This document shows positions 8,051 through 16,577 of a stretch of 64,000 nucleotides of DNA, piece by piece. Origin of the DNA: Niastella caeni. GTDB taxonomy: Bacteria > Bacteroidota > Bacteroidia > Chitinophagales > Chitinophagaceae. Made by a program: the position numbers and the translations under genes. Position 1 is the first letter of the stretch. Each line of letters opens with the position of its first letter. The notes under the pieces were generated by a model. It saw nothing but the letters and a program-made list of their open reading frames with translations, made no database searches and was not told where the DNA came from. Location of the stretch: assembly GCF_004834005.1 (NCBI RefSeq), contig NZ_STFF01000002.1:248001-312000 (forward strand), written 5' to 3'.

Positions 8051-8070
8051 TTTTGATCGTTGTTAGTTGC

Positions 8071-9963
8071 TTACTGTTTGGTAAACCTGCTGATCACTGA
8101 AGTGTTTCCAGCTTGTGCTTTCAGGATATAAACACCTTTTGTGAGGTTGCTTACATCTACAGTGGTGTTCAGCGAACTGCCATCAGAAGCCAGGTTGTTT
8201 CTTTTTACTACGCGACCATTCATATCGATAACCTGTAAACTTACATTACCATTTAAACCATTGGGTAACTGAACCTGCAGGATATCTCTCACATAACTTG
8301 GGAATACCTGCATGTTGGTGGTTAACTGGCCATCGAACTTAATGATGAGTATTTTGCTGTATTTGTATTTGCCATCAACATCCTGCATCAGCAAACGATA
8401 ATAGTTATTGGTTGATGTAAAAGGCGACTGATCGGCAAATGTGTAATTTTTAGTAAGGGTGCTGTTACCGGCTGCTGCTACAGTGCCGATAGCTTTATAG
8501 TTTTTACCATCGTTGCTGCGCTCAATAACAAACTGTTTCACATTTTCTTCGCTGCTGGTTTGCCATTGCAAATTTACTTTGCTGGTTTGCTTTTGTGCAT
8601 AGAATTGTGTTAATACTACCGGAAGCGCCCCACCAACACTATTCTGGAAAGCAGCTATAGCCAGGTCCTTGGGTTGACCGCTGCTACCGGCCAGGTAAAT
8701 ACGACTACCGCTGAGTGCCAGTGCCATGCCGAAATCATTATCTGTCCAGGCTATATTGGCTGCTGTTTTTCCATCTCCATTGAATGAAGGGTCGAGCGCA
8801 CCGTTAGCTGTAAAACGCATCAACATTAAACCTATTGGTTTTAACCCTGTTGTATTTGGGAAAGCGTCAACGTTGCCGCCAATAACGATCTTGCCATCGC
8901 TTTGCAAGGCTACGCTGCGGCAATCGTCATCCGAATTTACCCCATCATAGTTTTCGATTGCTATGCCGCCTGTACCAAAGCTGGGATCGAGTGCGCCGGC
9001 GGTCGTTAGCCGTATCACAACCACATCTTTATTATTGACTGTCCTTACTGTAGTGCCGGCCACTATCAATTTGCCATCGGGTTGAACCGCCAGGCTATGT
9101 GCTGCATCGGCCGAGCCGGAGCTAATATCGAAAGTTGCTATACCACCTGTGCCAAAGGAGCCATCGAGCGCACCGGAAGATGTATACCGAACAACGGTGA
9201 AATCTCCGTTACCGGTATGGTGGGTTCCCAACAGGGAATAGTCTGAGTTGCTGGTGCCGGCTATTGTTATGGCGCCGGTGGTGCTATTGATCGCAATACC
9301 TTCCGGTATATCATAAGCATTGATGTCAGTTATTACAATGCCGTTGGTTCCAAATGTACTATCTACTACTCCGGTAGCTGTATAGCGCAATACTACATAA
9401 TCAGTATTGCCTGAGGCGTTGAAGCTGGAACCTGTAACCACTATTTTGCCGTCGTTTTGCAGGGCCACATTGGTTCCTTCATCATTGCCGGCGCCTATTG
9501 GTGTAGTAACTTTTCCGCCTGTGCCGAAGGTGTTGTCAAAGCTGCCATCGGCATTGAAGCGCATTACACAAAAATCTATAGTGGAAGGCCAGTTCCAGCC
9601 TGCCAGCACTATTTTGCCATCGGGTTGAAGGACCATACCATAACCTCGTGCGGAGTTATTTACCTCCGAGCGTACCTTCACTACGCCACCGGCGCCAAAT
9701 GTGGCATCAATTTCACCGGCCATAGTATACCGGGTTATGAGAAAATAATTGTCGTTTTCAGCACGTCCGGCAACTAATAATTTGCCATCATTAGTAATTG
9801 CCATCGATGTGGCAAATTCATATCCGTCAGGTGTACCGGAGGCATTATCGATCCTGAATCCGGGCGTTCCTGAAGCGTTGAATGTAGGGTCCAGGCTGCC
9901 AATCTGGGCGTTCACATACAGGCATAATAAGAACATTGTGATAGTAGAGGTAACTTTCTTCAT
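8071..9963 (-). CDS. Secreted delta-60 repeat beta-propeller with T9SS C-terminal domain (copy 1)
   Basis: 630 residues from the ATG at 9963, where MKKVTSTITMFLLCLYVNAQ forms a signal peptide; an upstream in-frame start would put 13 odd residues before it. Residues about 25-440 hold repeats of about 50-60 residues with the pattern LQPDGKIV-x-AG-x and DGSFDNTFGTGGKV, the delta-60 / DUF5122 repeat thought to form a beta-propeller. The last 184 residues carry a linker domain and a type A sorting domain ending GVYILKAQAGNTSVISRFTK, which directs export through the type IX system and surface anchoring. Ligand unknown. Its last 184 residues are almost identical to copy 2 next door. Confidence 0.85.
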   Translation of the reverse strand: MKKVTSTITMFLLCLYVNAQIGSLDPTFNASGTPGFRIDNASGTPDGYEFATSMAITNDGKLLVAGRAENDNYFLITRYTMAGEIDATFGAGGVVKVRSEVNNSARGYGMVLQPDGKIVLAGWNWPSTIDFCVMRFNADGSFDNTFGTGGKVTTPIGAGNDEGTNVALQNDGKIVVTGSSFNASGNTDYVVLRYTATGVVDSTFGTNGIVITDINAYDIPEGIAINSTTGAITIAGTSNSDYSLLGTHHTGNGDFTVVRYTSSGALDGSFGTGGIATFDISSGSADAAHSLAVQPDGKLIVAGTTVRTVNNKDVVVIRLTTAGALDPSFGTGGIAIENYDGVNSDDDCRSVALQSDGKIVIGGNVDAFPNTTGLKPIGLMLMRFTANGALDPSFNGDGKTAANIAWTDNDFGMALALSGSRIYLAGSSGQPKDLAIAAFQNSVGGALPVVLTQFYAQKQTSKVNLQWQTSSEENVKQFVIERSNDGKNYKAIGTVAAAGNSTLTKNYTFADQSPFTSTNNYYRLLMQDVDGKYKYSKILIIKFDGQLTTNMQVFPSYVRDILQVQLPNGLNGNVSLQVIDMNGRVVKRNNLASDGSSLNTTVDVSNLTKGVYILKAQAGNTSVISRFTKQ

Positions 9964-10189
9964 AAATTTTATATTGTGTCTTTTGAATAAGCAAAGGCAC
10001 ATAGAACTTGGAAGCGTGTTATCTCAAAGGAAAATGGGTAAGTAAATACAAAGGAATCGCAAGTGGTTGTGGGAGATTGGAGCCTTAAGATAAATTCAAA
10101 GGAAGGATTTAATCCGGGCGCTATATTAGAAAGAAAAATCCAGATTTAAAAGTATTACCCGGTTTTTTAATATACAAAAACCATTATTT
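9964..10189. other. Spacer upstream of propeller copy 1; shared upstream block
   Basis: No gene seen. It holds a sequence matching the region upstream of copy 2: a CATAGAACTTGG word (about 9999-10012, and 12202-12214) and a 29-nt block GCGCTATATTAGAAAGAAAA plus the following bases (10119-10147, and 12390-12418). The match suggests the duplication included regulatory DNA. Confidence 0.6.
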
Positions 10190-10226
10190 AAAAACCGGGA
10201 CACATTTTATCAGATATGTGTCCCAG
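10190..10226 (-). terminator. Intrinsic terminator of propeller copy 2
   Basis: GGGACACAT / ATGTGTCCC stem; read on the minus strand it is followed by GGTTTTTAAA. It lies 40 nt beyond the copy 2 stop codon. Confidence 0.75.
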
Positions 10227-10264
10227 TTCATTTATGCTGTTGTTAGTTGATTATTGTCAATTGC

Positions 10265-12169
10265 CTATTGTTTTGTAAATCGGCTGATCACTGACGTATT
10301 TCCAGCCTGTGCTTTCAGGATATAAGCACCTTTTGTGAGGTTGCTTACATCTACAGTGGTGTTCAGCGCACTGCCATCAGAAGCCAGGTTATTTCTTTTT
10401 ACTACGCGTCCATTCATATCAATAACCTGTAAGCTTACGTTACCATTTAAACCATTGGGTAACTGAACCTGCAGAATATCTTTTACATTACTTGGGAACA
10501 CCTGCATGTTGGTAGTTAACTGACCATCGAATTTAATGATGAGTATTTTGCTGTATTTGTAGTTGCCATCAACATCCTGCATCAACAAACGATAATAGTT
10601 ATTGGCAGAGGTGAAAGGCGACTGATCGGCAAAAGAGTAATTTTTAGTAAGGGTGCTGTTGCCGGCTGCTGCTACAGTGCCGATCGCTTTATAGGTTTTA
10701 CCATCATTGCTGCGCTCGATCACAAACTGCTTCACATTTTCTTCGCTGCTGGTTTGCCATTGCAATACCACTTTGCTGGTTTGTTTTTGTGCATAGAATT
10801 GTGATAATACCACTGGAAGCGGAGAACCATCGTTCTCAAAAGCGGCAATCGCAAAATCTTCCTGTCCGCCAACAATTGTAGTGCCAGCAATATAAATACG
10901 GTTGCCAAACAATTTAATGGCATAACCTATCTCATCTGTACCACCTAAGTCGGCAGTAGCGAGACCATCAAGGCTAAATGTATTATCAGGAGTACCGTTA
11001 GAATTATAGCGGATCAATAAAAAGTCGAAACTGGGGCTTTCGCCATCGCCGTCTCCCCCAACAATAATTTTCCCATCGCTTTGAATGCCTATAGAGCGGG
11101 TGCCTTCATCGTTATTGATAACGCCAACGTTGAAGACGGCAATGCCCGGAGCAGTATTGGTAACTCCGGCGAAGGGATTAACAATAGCACCGGTTGGGTT
11201 CCAGGTTGGGTCTAGTGCACCGGCTGTAGTTAATCGAACAGTGGCTATGTGTCCGTTTGCAATACCTACGGTATGCGTTTGTCCGGTTAAAATAACCTTA
11301 CCATCTGGTTGTATGGCAATAGCATTTGCCCAGTCGTTTGAACCAGGAGCGCCAAAGCCCTCGATATCTATGCTTGCAATACCATTAACGCCGTATGTTG
11401 TATTATCGATAGTACCATCGGTATTCAGCCTTACTGCTGTATAATCTGAATTGGTAGAACTGTAGTTAGAGGAGCCGCCGACAATAATTTTTCCATCAGA
11501 TTGCAGCACCACACCAGATACCCGGTCGTCGCCATTGATGTCGATATTCACTATACCATTGGTGCCAAAGCCGGTATTATCAAGGGTTCCATTGGCATTG
11601 AAGCGCGCTACGGCAAAATTATAAATGCCACTATTTGACGCGGTTTCTGCATCTCCGGCAACTAAAATTTTACCGTCTGGTTGTATGGCAATACCTCTTG
11701 CTATATCCCGAAAACTGCCGACAGGGATAGAAGCCCATCCGTCGCCGCCAAAGCTAACATCCGGTGTTCCGTTTTCGAGTAGTTTAAGTACACCGAAATC
11801 GATACTGGAAACCCAACTGGATCCTACAACAAAAATTTTATTATCGCTTGTTACTGCTAATGCGTATGGGAACGCATCGGCACCTGATGCTTCTTCCAAT
11901 TGCACAATACCACCAGTACCAAAAGCAGGGTCTAATGTGCCATCGGTTAAATAACGGACGATAGTAAAAGTTTTATCATCGCTTTTTGCAGCCACTACAA
12001 CCCGGCCGTCACTGTGTGTTCCAATGGCAGAGCCATATTCCTGATTGGTAGCAAAGAAATTTTGAATGGCATACCCTGTTGTATTGAACCCGCCATCCAG
12101 GGTGCCAACCTGGGCGCTCACATACAGGCATAGTAATAACGTTGTGAGAGTAGAGGTAACCTTCTTCAT
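10265..12169 (-). CDS. Secreted delta-60 repeat beta-propeller with T9SS C-terminal domain (copy 2)
   Basis: 634 residues from the ATG at 12169 (MKKVTSTLTTLLLCLYVSAQ signal peptide). Same architecture as copy 1: delta-60 repeats (IQPDGKILVAGD, LQSDGKIIVGGSS, FNANGTLDNTGFGTNGIV), then linker and type A sorting domain. Counting by eye, the last 184 residues differ from copy 1 at about 10 positions, while the propeller repeats differ at many more. The stop codon TAG falls inside a family L word (CAATAGGCAATTGACAATAA on the minus strand), so the 3' end has been set by a repeat. Confidence 0.85.
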   Translation of the reverse strand: MKKVTSTLTTLLLCLYVSAQVGTLDGGFNTTGYAIQNFFATNQEYGSAIGTHSDGRVVVAAKSDDKTFTIVRYLTDGTLDPAFGTGGIVQLEEASGADAFPYALAVTSDNKIFVVGSSWVSSIDFGVLKLLENGTPDVSFGGDGWASIPVGSFRDIARGIAIQPDGKILVAGDAETASNSGIYNFAVARFNANGTLDNTGFGTNGIVNIDINGDDRVSGVVLQSDGKIIVGGSSNYSSTNSDYTAVRLNTDGTIDNTTYGVNGIASIDIEGFGAPGSNDWANAIAIQPDGKVILTGQTHTVGIANGHIATVRLTTAGALDPTWNPTGAIVNPFAGVTNTAPGIAVFNVGVINNDEGTRSIGIQSDGKIIVGGDGDGESPSFDFLLIRYNSNGTPDNTFSLDGLATADLGGTDEIGYAIKLFGNRIYIAGTTIVGGQEDFAIAAFENDGSPLPVVLSQFYAQKQTSKVVLQWQTSSEENVKQFVIERSNDGKTYKAIGTVAAAGNSTLTKNYSFADQSPFTSANNYYRLLMQDVDGNYKYSKILIIKFDGQLTTNMQVFPSNVKDILQVQLPNGLNGNVSLQVIDMNGRVVKRNNLASDGSALNTTVDVSNLTKGAYILKAQAGNTSVISRFTKQ

Positions 12170-12825
12170 ATATTGTGCATTAATATTTAGCAAACCAAGG
12201 ACATAGAACTTGGAGGAATGCATTTCAAAGGAATATGGAGAAGGATATAACTAAAACTAAAAAAGGATGGAACATCAGAACCTGCCAAACATTACACCCT
12301 AAGGAATAATGGTACTAATTGAACAGATATTACCGGAAGATTGGAGACTTTAAATGGTGGGATATTCACAGGAAGAATTCAGAGCGCTATATTAGAAAGA
12401 AAAATCCAGATTAGAAAATGATCCGGGATTTTTAATTCTGTGCGCCGCAAAAATAATGTATAAATGACTAATATTCTATATCCAAGTTATCCCCATTAGT
12501 GGTTATCTATACATTTATATATCATCGATATTTTTAATGCCACTTGTGATATCCACCAAAAACCTGGCCTTCAGTCATTGAAAAACAATGAATATGATTT
12601 TTTTGCTATCCCAAAATTACATGAACGATTGGGGTTTGTGTGCGATTGATGCTAACTTTATACCATTATGAAAAATAGCTACGTCTTTTTCTGGATACCT
12701 TTTGTAGTTGCAATAGCTGGTATCTTTCTTAGAGCCTGTCATTAGAAGAAGCTTCAAGCTCCTCGCTGCAAGCCGAAAGCCATTTCGGTTGGCAATGCAT
12801 TGTATATATAAATACAACGTCTCCC
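12170..12825. other. 656-nt spacer between M1 peptidase and propeller copy 2
   Basis: No convincing long gene. Contents: the block shared with copy 1 upstream DNA (12390-12418); AT-rich DNA with ATATATC and ATATAAA words; a possible 25-codon ORF at 12668-12745; a single family B arm at 12749-12781 (GCTTCAAGCTCCTCGCTGCAA); the terminator of the M1 gene at its right end. Confidence 0.6.
12668..12745 (+). CDS. Possible 25-residue membrane peptide
   Basis: ATG AAA start, encoding MKNSYVFFWIPFVVAIAGIF followed by LRACH and stop. It is one hydrophobic helix with a lipobox-like end (FLRAC). A TAACTTTA word 15 nt upstream resembles the -7 box with one mismatch. Codon content alone cannot establish a peptide this short; it could be chance. 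No neighbour suggests a role. Confidence 0.25.
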   Translation: MKNSYVFFWIPFVVAIAGIFLRACH

Positions 12826-12864
12826 AAAAAAAATCGCTCCCTGTTTTGTGAACAGGAAGCGATT
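12826..12864 (-). terminator. Intrinsic terminator of the M1 peptidase gene
   Basis: AATCGCT-CCCTGTT / AACAGG-AAGCGATT stem, followed on the minus strand by eight T. Located 19 nt beyond the stop codon. Confidence 0.9.
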
Positions 12865-12882
12865 GTAAATATGAAATTATTA

Positions 12883-15276
12883 TTAAAATCCTTTTTTCTT
12901 CTCTTGCGCTTTTTGCATTGGGGTAATACCTGTTGACTGGCCGCGCGGTTGTTGCTTTTGTTTGAACACCGCAAACTTCGATGGAGCAGGCATAGTGCCC
13001 CAGTTATTATTTGATTCGTCTATATCGGCTGTTTCACGCAGCGGATCCAGTTTCAATGAAGCTACTTCTTTGTCTTTCATGAATGTCTTGGTTACATTCT
13101 TTTCATTATAACGCCAGATCTGTGCGGGAATGCGGTCTATTTGTTTGGTACCGTCTTTAAAAGTCCATTCTACAATTATAGGCATTACCAATCCGCCTTT
13201 ATTACTGAATGCCACGTCATAAAAATATTTACCGGCTACTTTTTCTTTAGCTGCTTCATCTGCTGGTTCGGTTGTGGCGGGCACCGGCACCTGGTAGGTT
13301 GTAGTATCAAGTGGTTCCAGTCCACGGGCGTAGCGCCAGTAAAAATCGTGCAGCGTAGTATCCTGGTCGGTAAGGAATTGAATGTTTTTGTCTTCGCGGT
13401 TACGCTGTTTTGAAATATCATCGAATGCCGTAAGCATTGGCTTATCTACTTTTCTGAATGCTACGGTATCCCGCTGTTGTTGTAATGGCGCATTCGCATC
13501 GGCTTTGAATGCTTTCACTGAGTCGATCGCTAAATCACAGGGTTCGGTTCCAAAGAACCATCCCCGCCAGAACCAGTCGAGGTCTTCACCGGAGGCGTCT
13601 TCCATGGTACGGAAAAAGTCAGCAGGCTCGGGATGTTTAAATGCCCAGCGCCTTGCATATTCTTTAAAAGCATAGTCAAACAGTTCGCGGCCCATGATGG
13701 TTTCACGCAACATATTCAAACCGGTGGCTGGTTTGGTGTAGGCATTAGGTCCAAACCCAATGATGTTCTCAGAATTCGACATAATTGGCTCCAGTTGATC
13801 TTTGGGCAATTTCATGTAATCTACAATGGCCCAGGCTGGTCCTTTTCCGCGAATGGGGAATTTATTATCGTATAATTCTTCTGTGAGGTATTCTACAAAC
13901 GAGTTCAGTCCTTCATCCATCCAGCTCCACTGGCGTTCATCGCTGTTGATGATCATGGGAAAGAAGTTGTGTCCTACTTCGTGAATGATAACACCCAGCA
14001 TACCATATTTGGTAGCTTCGCTGTAGGTGCCATCTTTATCGGTACGGCCATAGTTAAAGCAGATCATCGGATATTCCATACCATTCGCCGCTTCTATACT
14101 TTGCGCTACAGGGTAAGGGTAGGGGATGGTGAATTTGGAATAGCTTTTAATAGTATGCGCTACTGCTTTGGTGGAGAATTTACTGTACAGGCCATAGGCT
14201 TCTTTGCCATAAAAGCTCATGCACATTACTTTTTTGCTTTCTACATAAGCTGGTAAGGCATCCCATACAAATTTGCGCGAAGAGGTCCAGGCAAAATCAC
14301 GAACGTTGTCGGCTTTGAAGATCCAGGTTTTCTTTGTCTTGCTTTTTTGCGTTTCTGCTTTTTTCGCTTCGTCCAGTGTTACGATCTGTACAGGTTCTTT
14401 GGCGGTTTGGGCTTTTGTATAGCGAGCCATTTGAACGGGTGATAATACCTGTGCATAGTTCTGGCATTCGCCGGTACTTCCTACTACGTGGTCAGCAGGC
14501 ACGGTCATTTGCACTTTAAAGTTGCCGAAGGTCAGCGCAAATTCACCACGGCCGGTAAACTGGTGGTTCTGCCAACCCTGAAAATCGCTGTATACGCACA
14601 ACCTGGGATACCATTGGGCAATGGTGAACAGGTGATTGCCGTCTTCGGGGAAGTATTCGTAGCCGCCGCGGCCGCCATATTTAAAGCGATCGGCGATCTT
14701 ATAATTCCAGTTGATGTTGAATGTGAATTTTTGTCCGGGCTTTAATGCAGCAGGCAATTCAACCCGCATCATGGTCTTGTTGATGGTATATTTCAAAGCG
14801 GCGCCAAGAGCGTCTGTTATTTTTACAATATTAAAGCCATAACCATTGTCTGTTTTGAACTCTTCCAACCTGTCTACTACTCCTGCATTCAACTGCCTGG
14901 GCATGCTGCTGCCGGTTTGATAATTGGCATTTTTTGTAGAGCTATGTTGGTTCTCATCCAACTGCAACCATAAATACGTGAGTGTATTGGGCGAGTTATT
15001 AAAATAGGTAACAGCCTCGCTACCGGTTAGTTTCAGGTTGACTTCGTCGAGTTCGCATTTTATATCGTAATCGCATCGCTGCTGCCAGTACTTTGGACCG
15101 GGAGCGCCACTGGCGGTACGGTATTCATTGGGCGATGGAAGTATGGTGCCCAACTGTTCAAACTTATTTCCGTGGTTAGAACCCGGGTTGTTCTGTATAT
15201 TCTGGCCCTGTACGCCCTTACACAGACCCGCTACAGCCAACACCAAAAACAAGAACTGTTTTTTCTGATTCATCAT
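12883..15276 (-). CDS. M1-family zinc metallopeptidase, secreted
   Basis: 797 residues with signal peptide (FLFLVLAVAGLCKGVQGQ). N-terminal beta domain about 60-260. The gluzincin centre is intact: H432-E433-V-G-H436 with E455 in WMDEGLNSF eighteen residues later, so zinc binding and catalysis are expected. The GxMEN substrate motif appears as GMEYP (399-403). After the catalytic region comes a large C-terminal domain with FFRTMEDASGEDLDWFWRGWFFGTEPCDLAID, written here as a note of the conserved WFWRGWFFGT. Likely a periplasmic or surface aminopeptidase. Its first 59 nt overlap the end of the upstream HupE-like gene. Confidence 0.9.
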   Translation of the reverse strand: MMNQKKQFLFLVLAVAGLCKGVQGQNIQNNPGSNHGNKFEQLGTILPSPNEYRTASGAPGPKYWQQRCDYDIKCELDEVNLKLTGSEAVTYFNNSPNTLTYLWLQLDENQHSSTKNANYQTGSSMPRQLNAGVVDRLEEFKTDNGYGFNIVKITDALGAALKYTINKTMMRVELPAALKPGQKFTFNINWNYKIADRFKYGGRGGYEYFPEDGNHLFTIAQWYPRLCVYSDFQGWQNHQFTGRGEFALTFGNFKVQMTVPADHVVGSTGECQNYAQVLSPVQMARYTKAQTAKEPVQIVTLDEAKKAETQKSKTKKTWIFKADNVRDFAWTSSRKFVWDALPAYVESKKVMCMSFYGKEAYGLYSKFSTKAVAHTIKSYSKFTIPYPYPVAQSIEAANGMEYPMICFNYGRTDKDGTYSEATKYGMLGVIIHEVGHNFFPMIINSDERQWSWMDEGLNSFVEYLTEELYDNKFPIRGKGPAWAIVDYMKLPKDQLEPIMSNSENIIGFGPNAYTKPATGLNMLRETIMGRELFDYAFKEYARRWAFKHPEPADFFRTMEDASGEDLDWFWRGWFFGTEPCDLAIDSVKAFKADANAPLQQQRDTVAFRKVDKPMLTAFDDISKQRNREDKNIQFLTDQDTTLHDFYWRYARGLEPLDTTTYQVPVPATTEPADEAAKEKVAGKYFYDVAFSNKGGLVMPIIVEWTFKDGTKQIDRIPAQIWRYNEKNVTKTFMKDKEVASLKLDPLRETADIDESNNNWGTMPAPSKFAVFKQKQQPRGQSTGITPMQKAQEKKKGF

Positions 15277-15865
15277 TGTAGTTTTTATGATATGGGAATC
15301 TTTTATATGCCCAAAAAAGTGAAACGACCAAAATTACAGCAGACGCACTTCGCAACCATACCGTTCGTGATAATTTTAACAACTGAACCACCATAAATGA
15401 TAATAGCAGTACAATTAGCACGATGAACAGTTGCGCCACTTCAATACCAATATTAAATGCCAGCAAATGCGCTATCAAACCTTCTTTTCCTTCCAGACTA
15501 AGAAATTGCCCGGCAAAAGCGAGCCCGTGTATCAAACCAAAGAACAGGGCAAAGAAGTAGATCAGCGGTATGCGTTTTTTTTGCGCTGTGTTGTTTTGAA
15601 AAATGTTGTTAACGCAGGTGGCCGCAATGGTAAGAGGAATGAAAAACTCAATCCAGCCTGTATTGAAATGGATATAATTCAGGGCGCTCAACGCCAGCGT
15701 TAACGAGTGCCCGATGGTAAAAGCGGTCACCAGCACCACTACTTTTTTCCAGTCTTTCCACAGGTAGCGGAGGCACAAAGCGGTTACAAACAGGATATGA
15801 TCCAGTGCATCCGGTGTAAGAATGTGCTCTGTGCCCAATTGAAAATAAAATGTAAAATCCTGCAT
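15218..15865 (-). CDS. HupE/UreJ-like membrane protein
   Basis: 215 residues with six or so membrane helices. Signature stretches: ILTPDALDHILFVTALCL, VTAFTIGHSLTLALSAL and FFGLIHGLAFAGQF with histidines inside helices, as in HupE/UreJ proteins, which are proposed nickel/metal carriers. The family function outside hydrogenase and urease operons is unsettled. The C-terminus runs 59 nt into the M1 peptidase gene; residues from about NYNDESEK to the end are read from that gene's signal-peptide region in another frame and look added. Family members I recall are about 195 residues. Divergent from the DUF6702-like gene, with 59 nt between. Confidence 0.8.
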   Translation of the reverse strand: MQDFTFYFQLGTEHILTPDALDHILFVTALCLRYLWKDWKKVVVLVTAFTIGHSLTLALSALNYIHFNTGWIEFFIPLTIAATCVNNIFQNNTAQKKRIPLIYFFALFFGLIHGLAFAGQFLSLEGKEGLIAHLLAFNIGIEVAQLFIVLIVLLLSFMVVQLLKLSRTVWLRSASAVILVVSLFWAYKRFPYHKNYNDESEKTVLVFGVGCSGSV

Positions 15866-15924
15866 ATTGCGGCGAAGGTGTTAAAATAATTAAGAGATTT
15901 GTATCCTTAAAATTTTCATGTTTA

Positions 15925-16446
15925 ATGGTAATACTTCTTTATAAATGGTTGTTCCTGGTTTCGGCGTTTTTGGGTAGCGGGCATTTTGCCGCTTTATCCG
16001 AAAAGCACCCATTGTATGTTAGCGTTACCGAAATGAACTACAACGCAACGGATAAGAACTTTGAAATAAGCTGCAAGATATTTACCGACGATTTTGAGAA
16101 AACGCTTTCTGGTATTTACCATACGAAAGTTGACCTTACTACGCCCGCGAATAAAGAGGAGGCGGATAGAATGGTAAAGGAATATATTAAAAACCATTTG
16201 TTATTGAAGTTGGATAATAAAGCGGCGACGCTTGAATTTGTGGGTTTTGAGAAAGAGAACGATGCGGTATGGAGTTATTTTGAAGTGAAGAATACCACTA
16301 CGGCGCCTAAAAAAATAGACGTGGTGAATACCATTTTATATGAGTCGTATGATAAACAAATGAATTTGATGCATGTGTCGGTGAATGGGAACAGAAAAAG
16401 TACCAGGTTGAATTATCCTGAAAAAGAGACTTCTTTTGTATTCTAG
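15925..16446 (+). CDS. DUF6702-like exported protein
   Basis: 173 residues, N-terminal hydrophobic signal or anchor (LLYKWLFLVSAFLGSGHFA). The body starts KHPLYVSVTEMNYNATDKNFEISCKIFTDDFEK in segments and continues with VDVVNTILYESYDKQMNLMHV, the pattern of a small family found beside HupE-like and M1-peptidase genes in many Bacteroidota. That neighbourhood (M1 peptidase, HupE, this protein) is reproduced here, so the three probably work together at the envelope, but the reaction is unknown. An upstream ATG at 15918 is out of frame. Confidence 0.7.
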   Translation: MVILLYKWLFLVSAFLGSGHFAALSEKHPLYVSVTEMNYNATDKNFEISCKIFTDDFEKTLSGIYHTKVDLTTPANKEEADRMVKEYIKNHLLLKLDNKAATLEFVGFEKENDAVWSYFEVKNTTTAPKKIDVVNTILYESYDKQMNLMHVSVNGNRKSTRLNYPEKETSFVF

Positions 16447-16481
16447 GTCTGTAACTTTTTGAAAGTTAAGTGAACTATAGG

Positions 16482-16577
16482 AAAATAGCTTTAAGCCTTA
16501 AGCGATAAGCTTTAAGCAAATACAATAGGATTTCTTCTGTATTCGCTTATGGCTTACGGCTTATAGCTTACAGCTTC
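16482..16577. repeat. Family B inverted repeat in a convergent junction
   Basis: Left arm 16487-16518 (AGCTTTAAGCCTTAAGCGAT and on), right arm 16541-16577 (CGCTTATGGCTTACGGCTTA and on), loop about 22 nt. It fills the space between two convergent stop codons. An outer AACTTTC/GAAAGTT pair extends the stem. Confidence 0.8.

Noticed and set aside
8726..9777. Several plus-strand frames opposite the propeller genes
   Set aside because: Antisense shadows produced by the regular, repeat-rich composition of the delta-60 coding sequence.
12617..12974. Two minus-strand frames between the propeller and M1 peptidase genes
   Set aside because: They overlap the M1 terminator, a repeat arm and the M1 coding end; no start context or recognisable domain.
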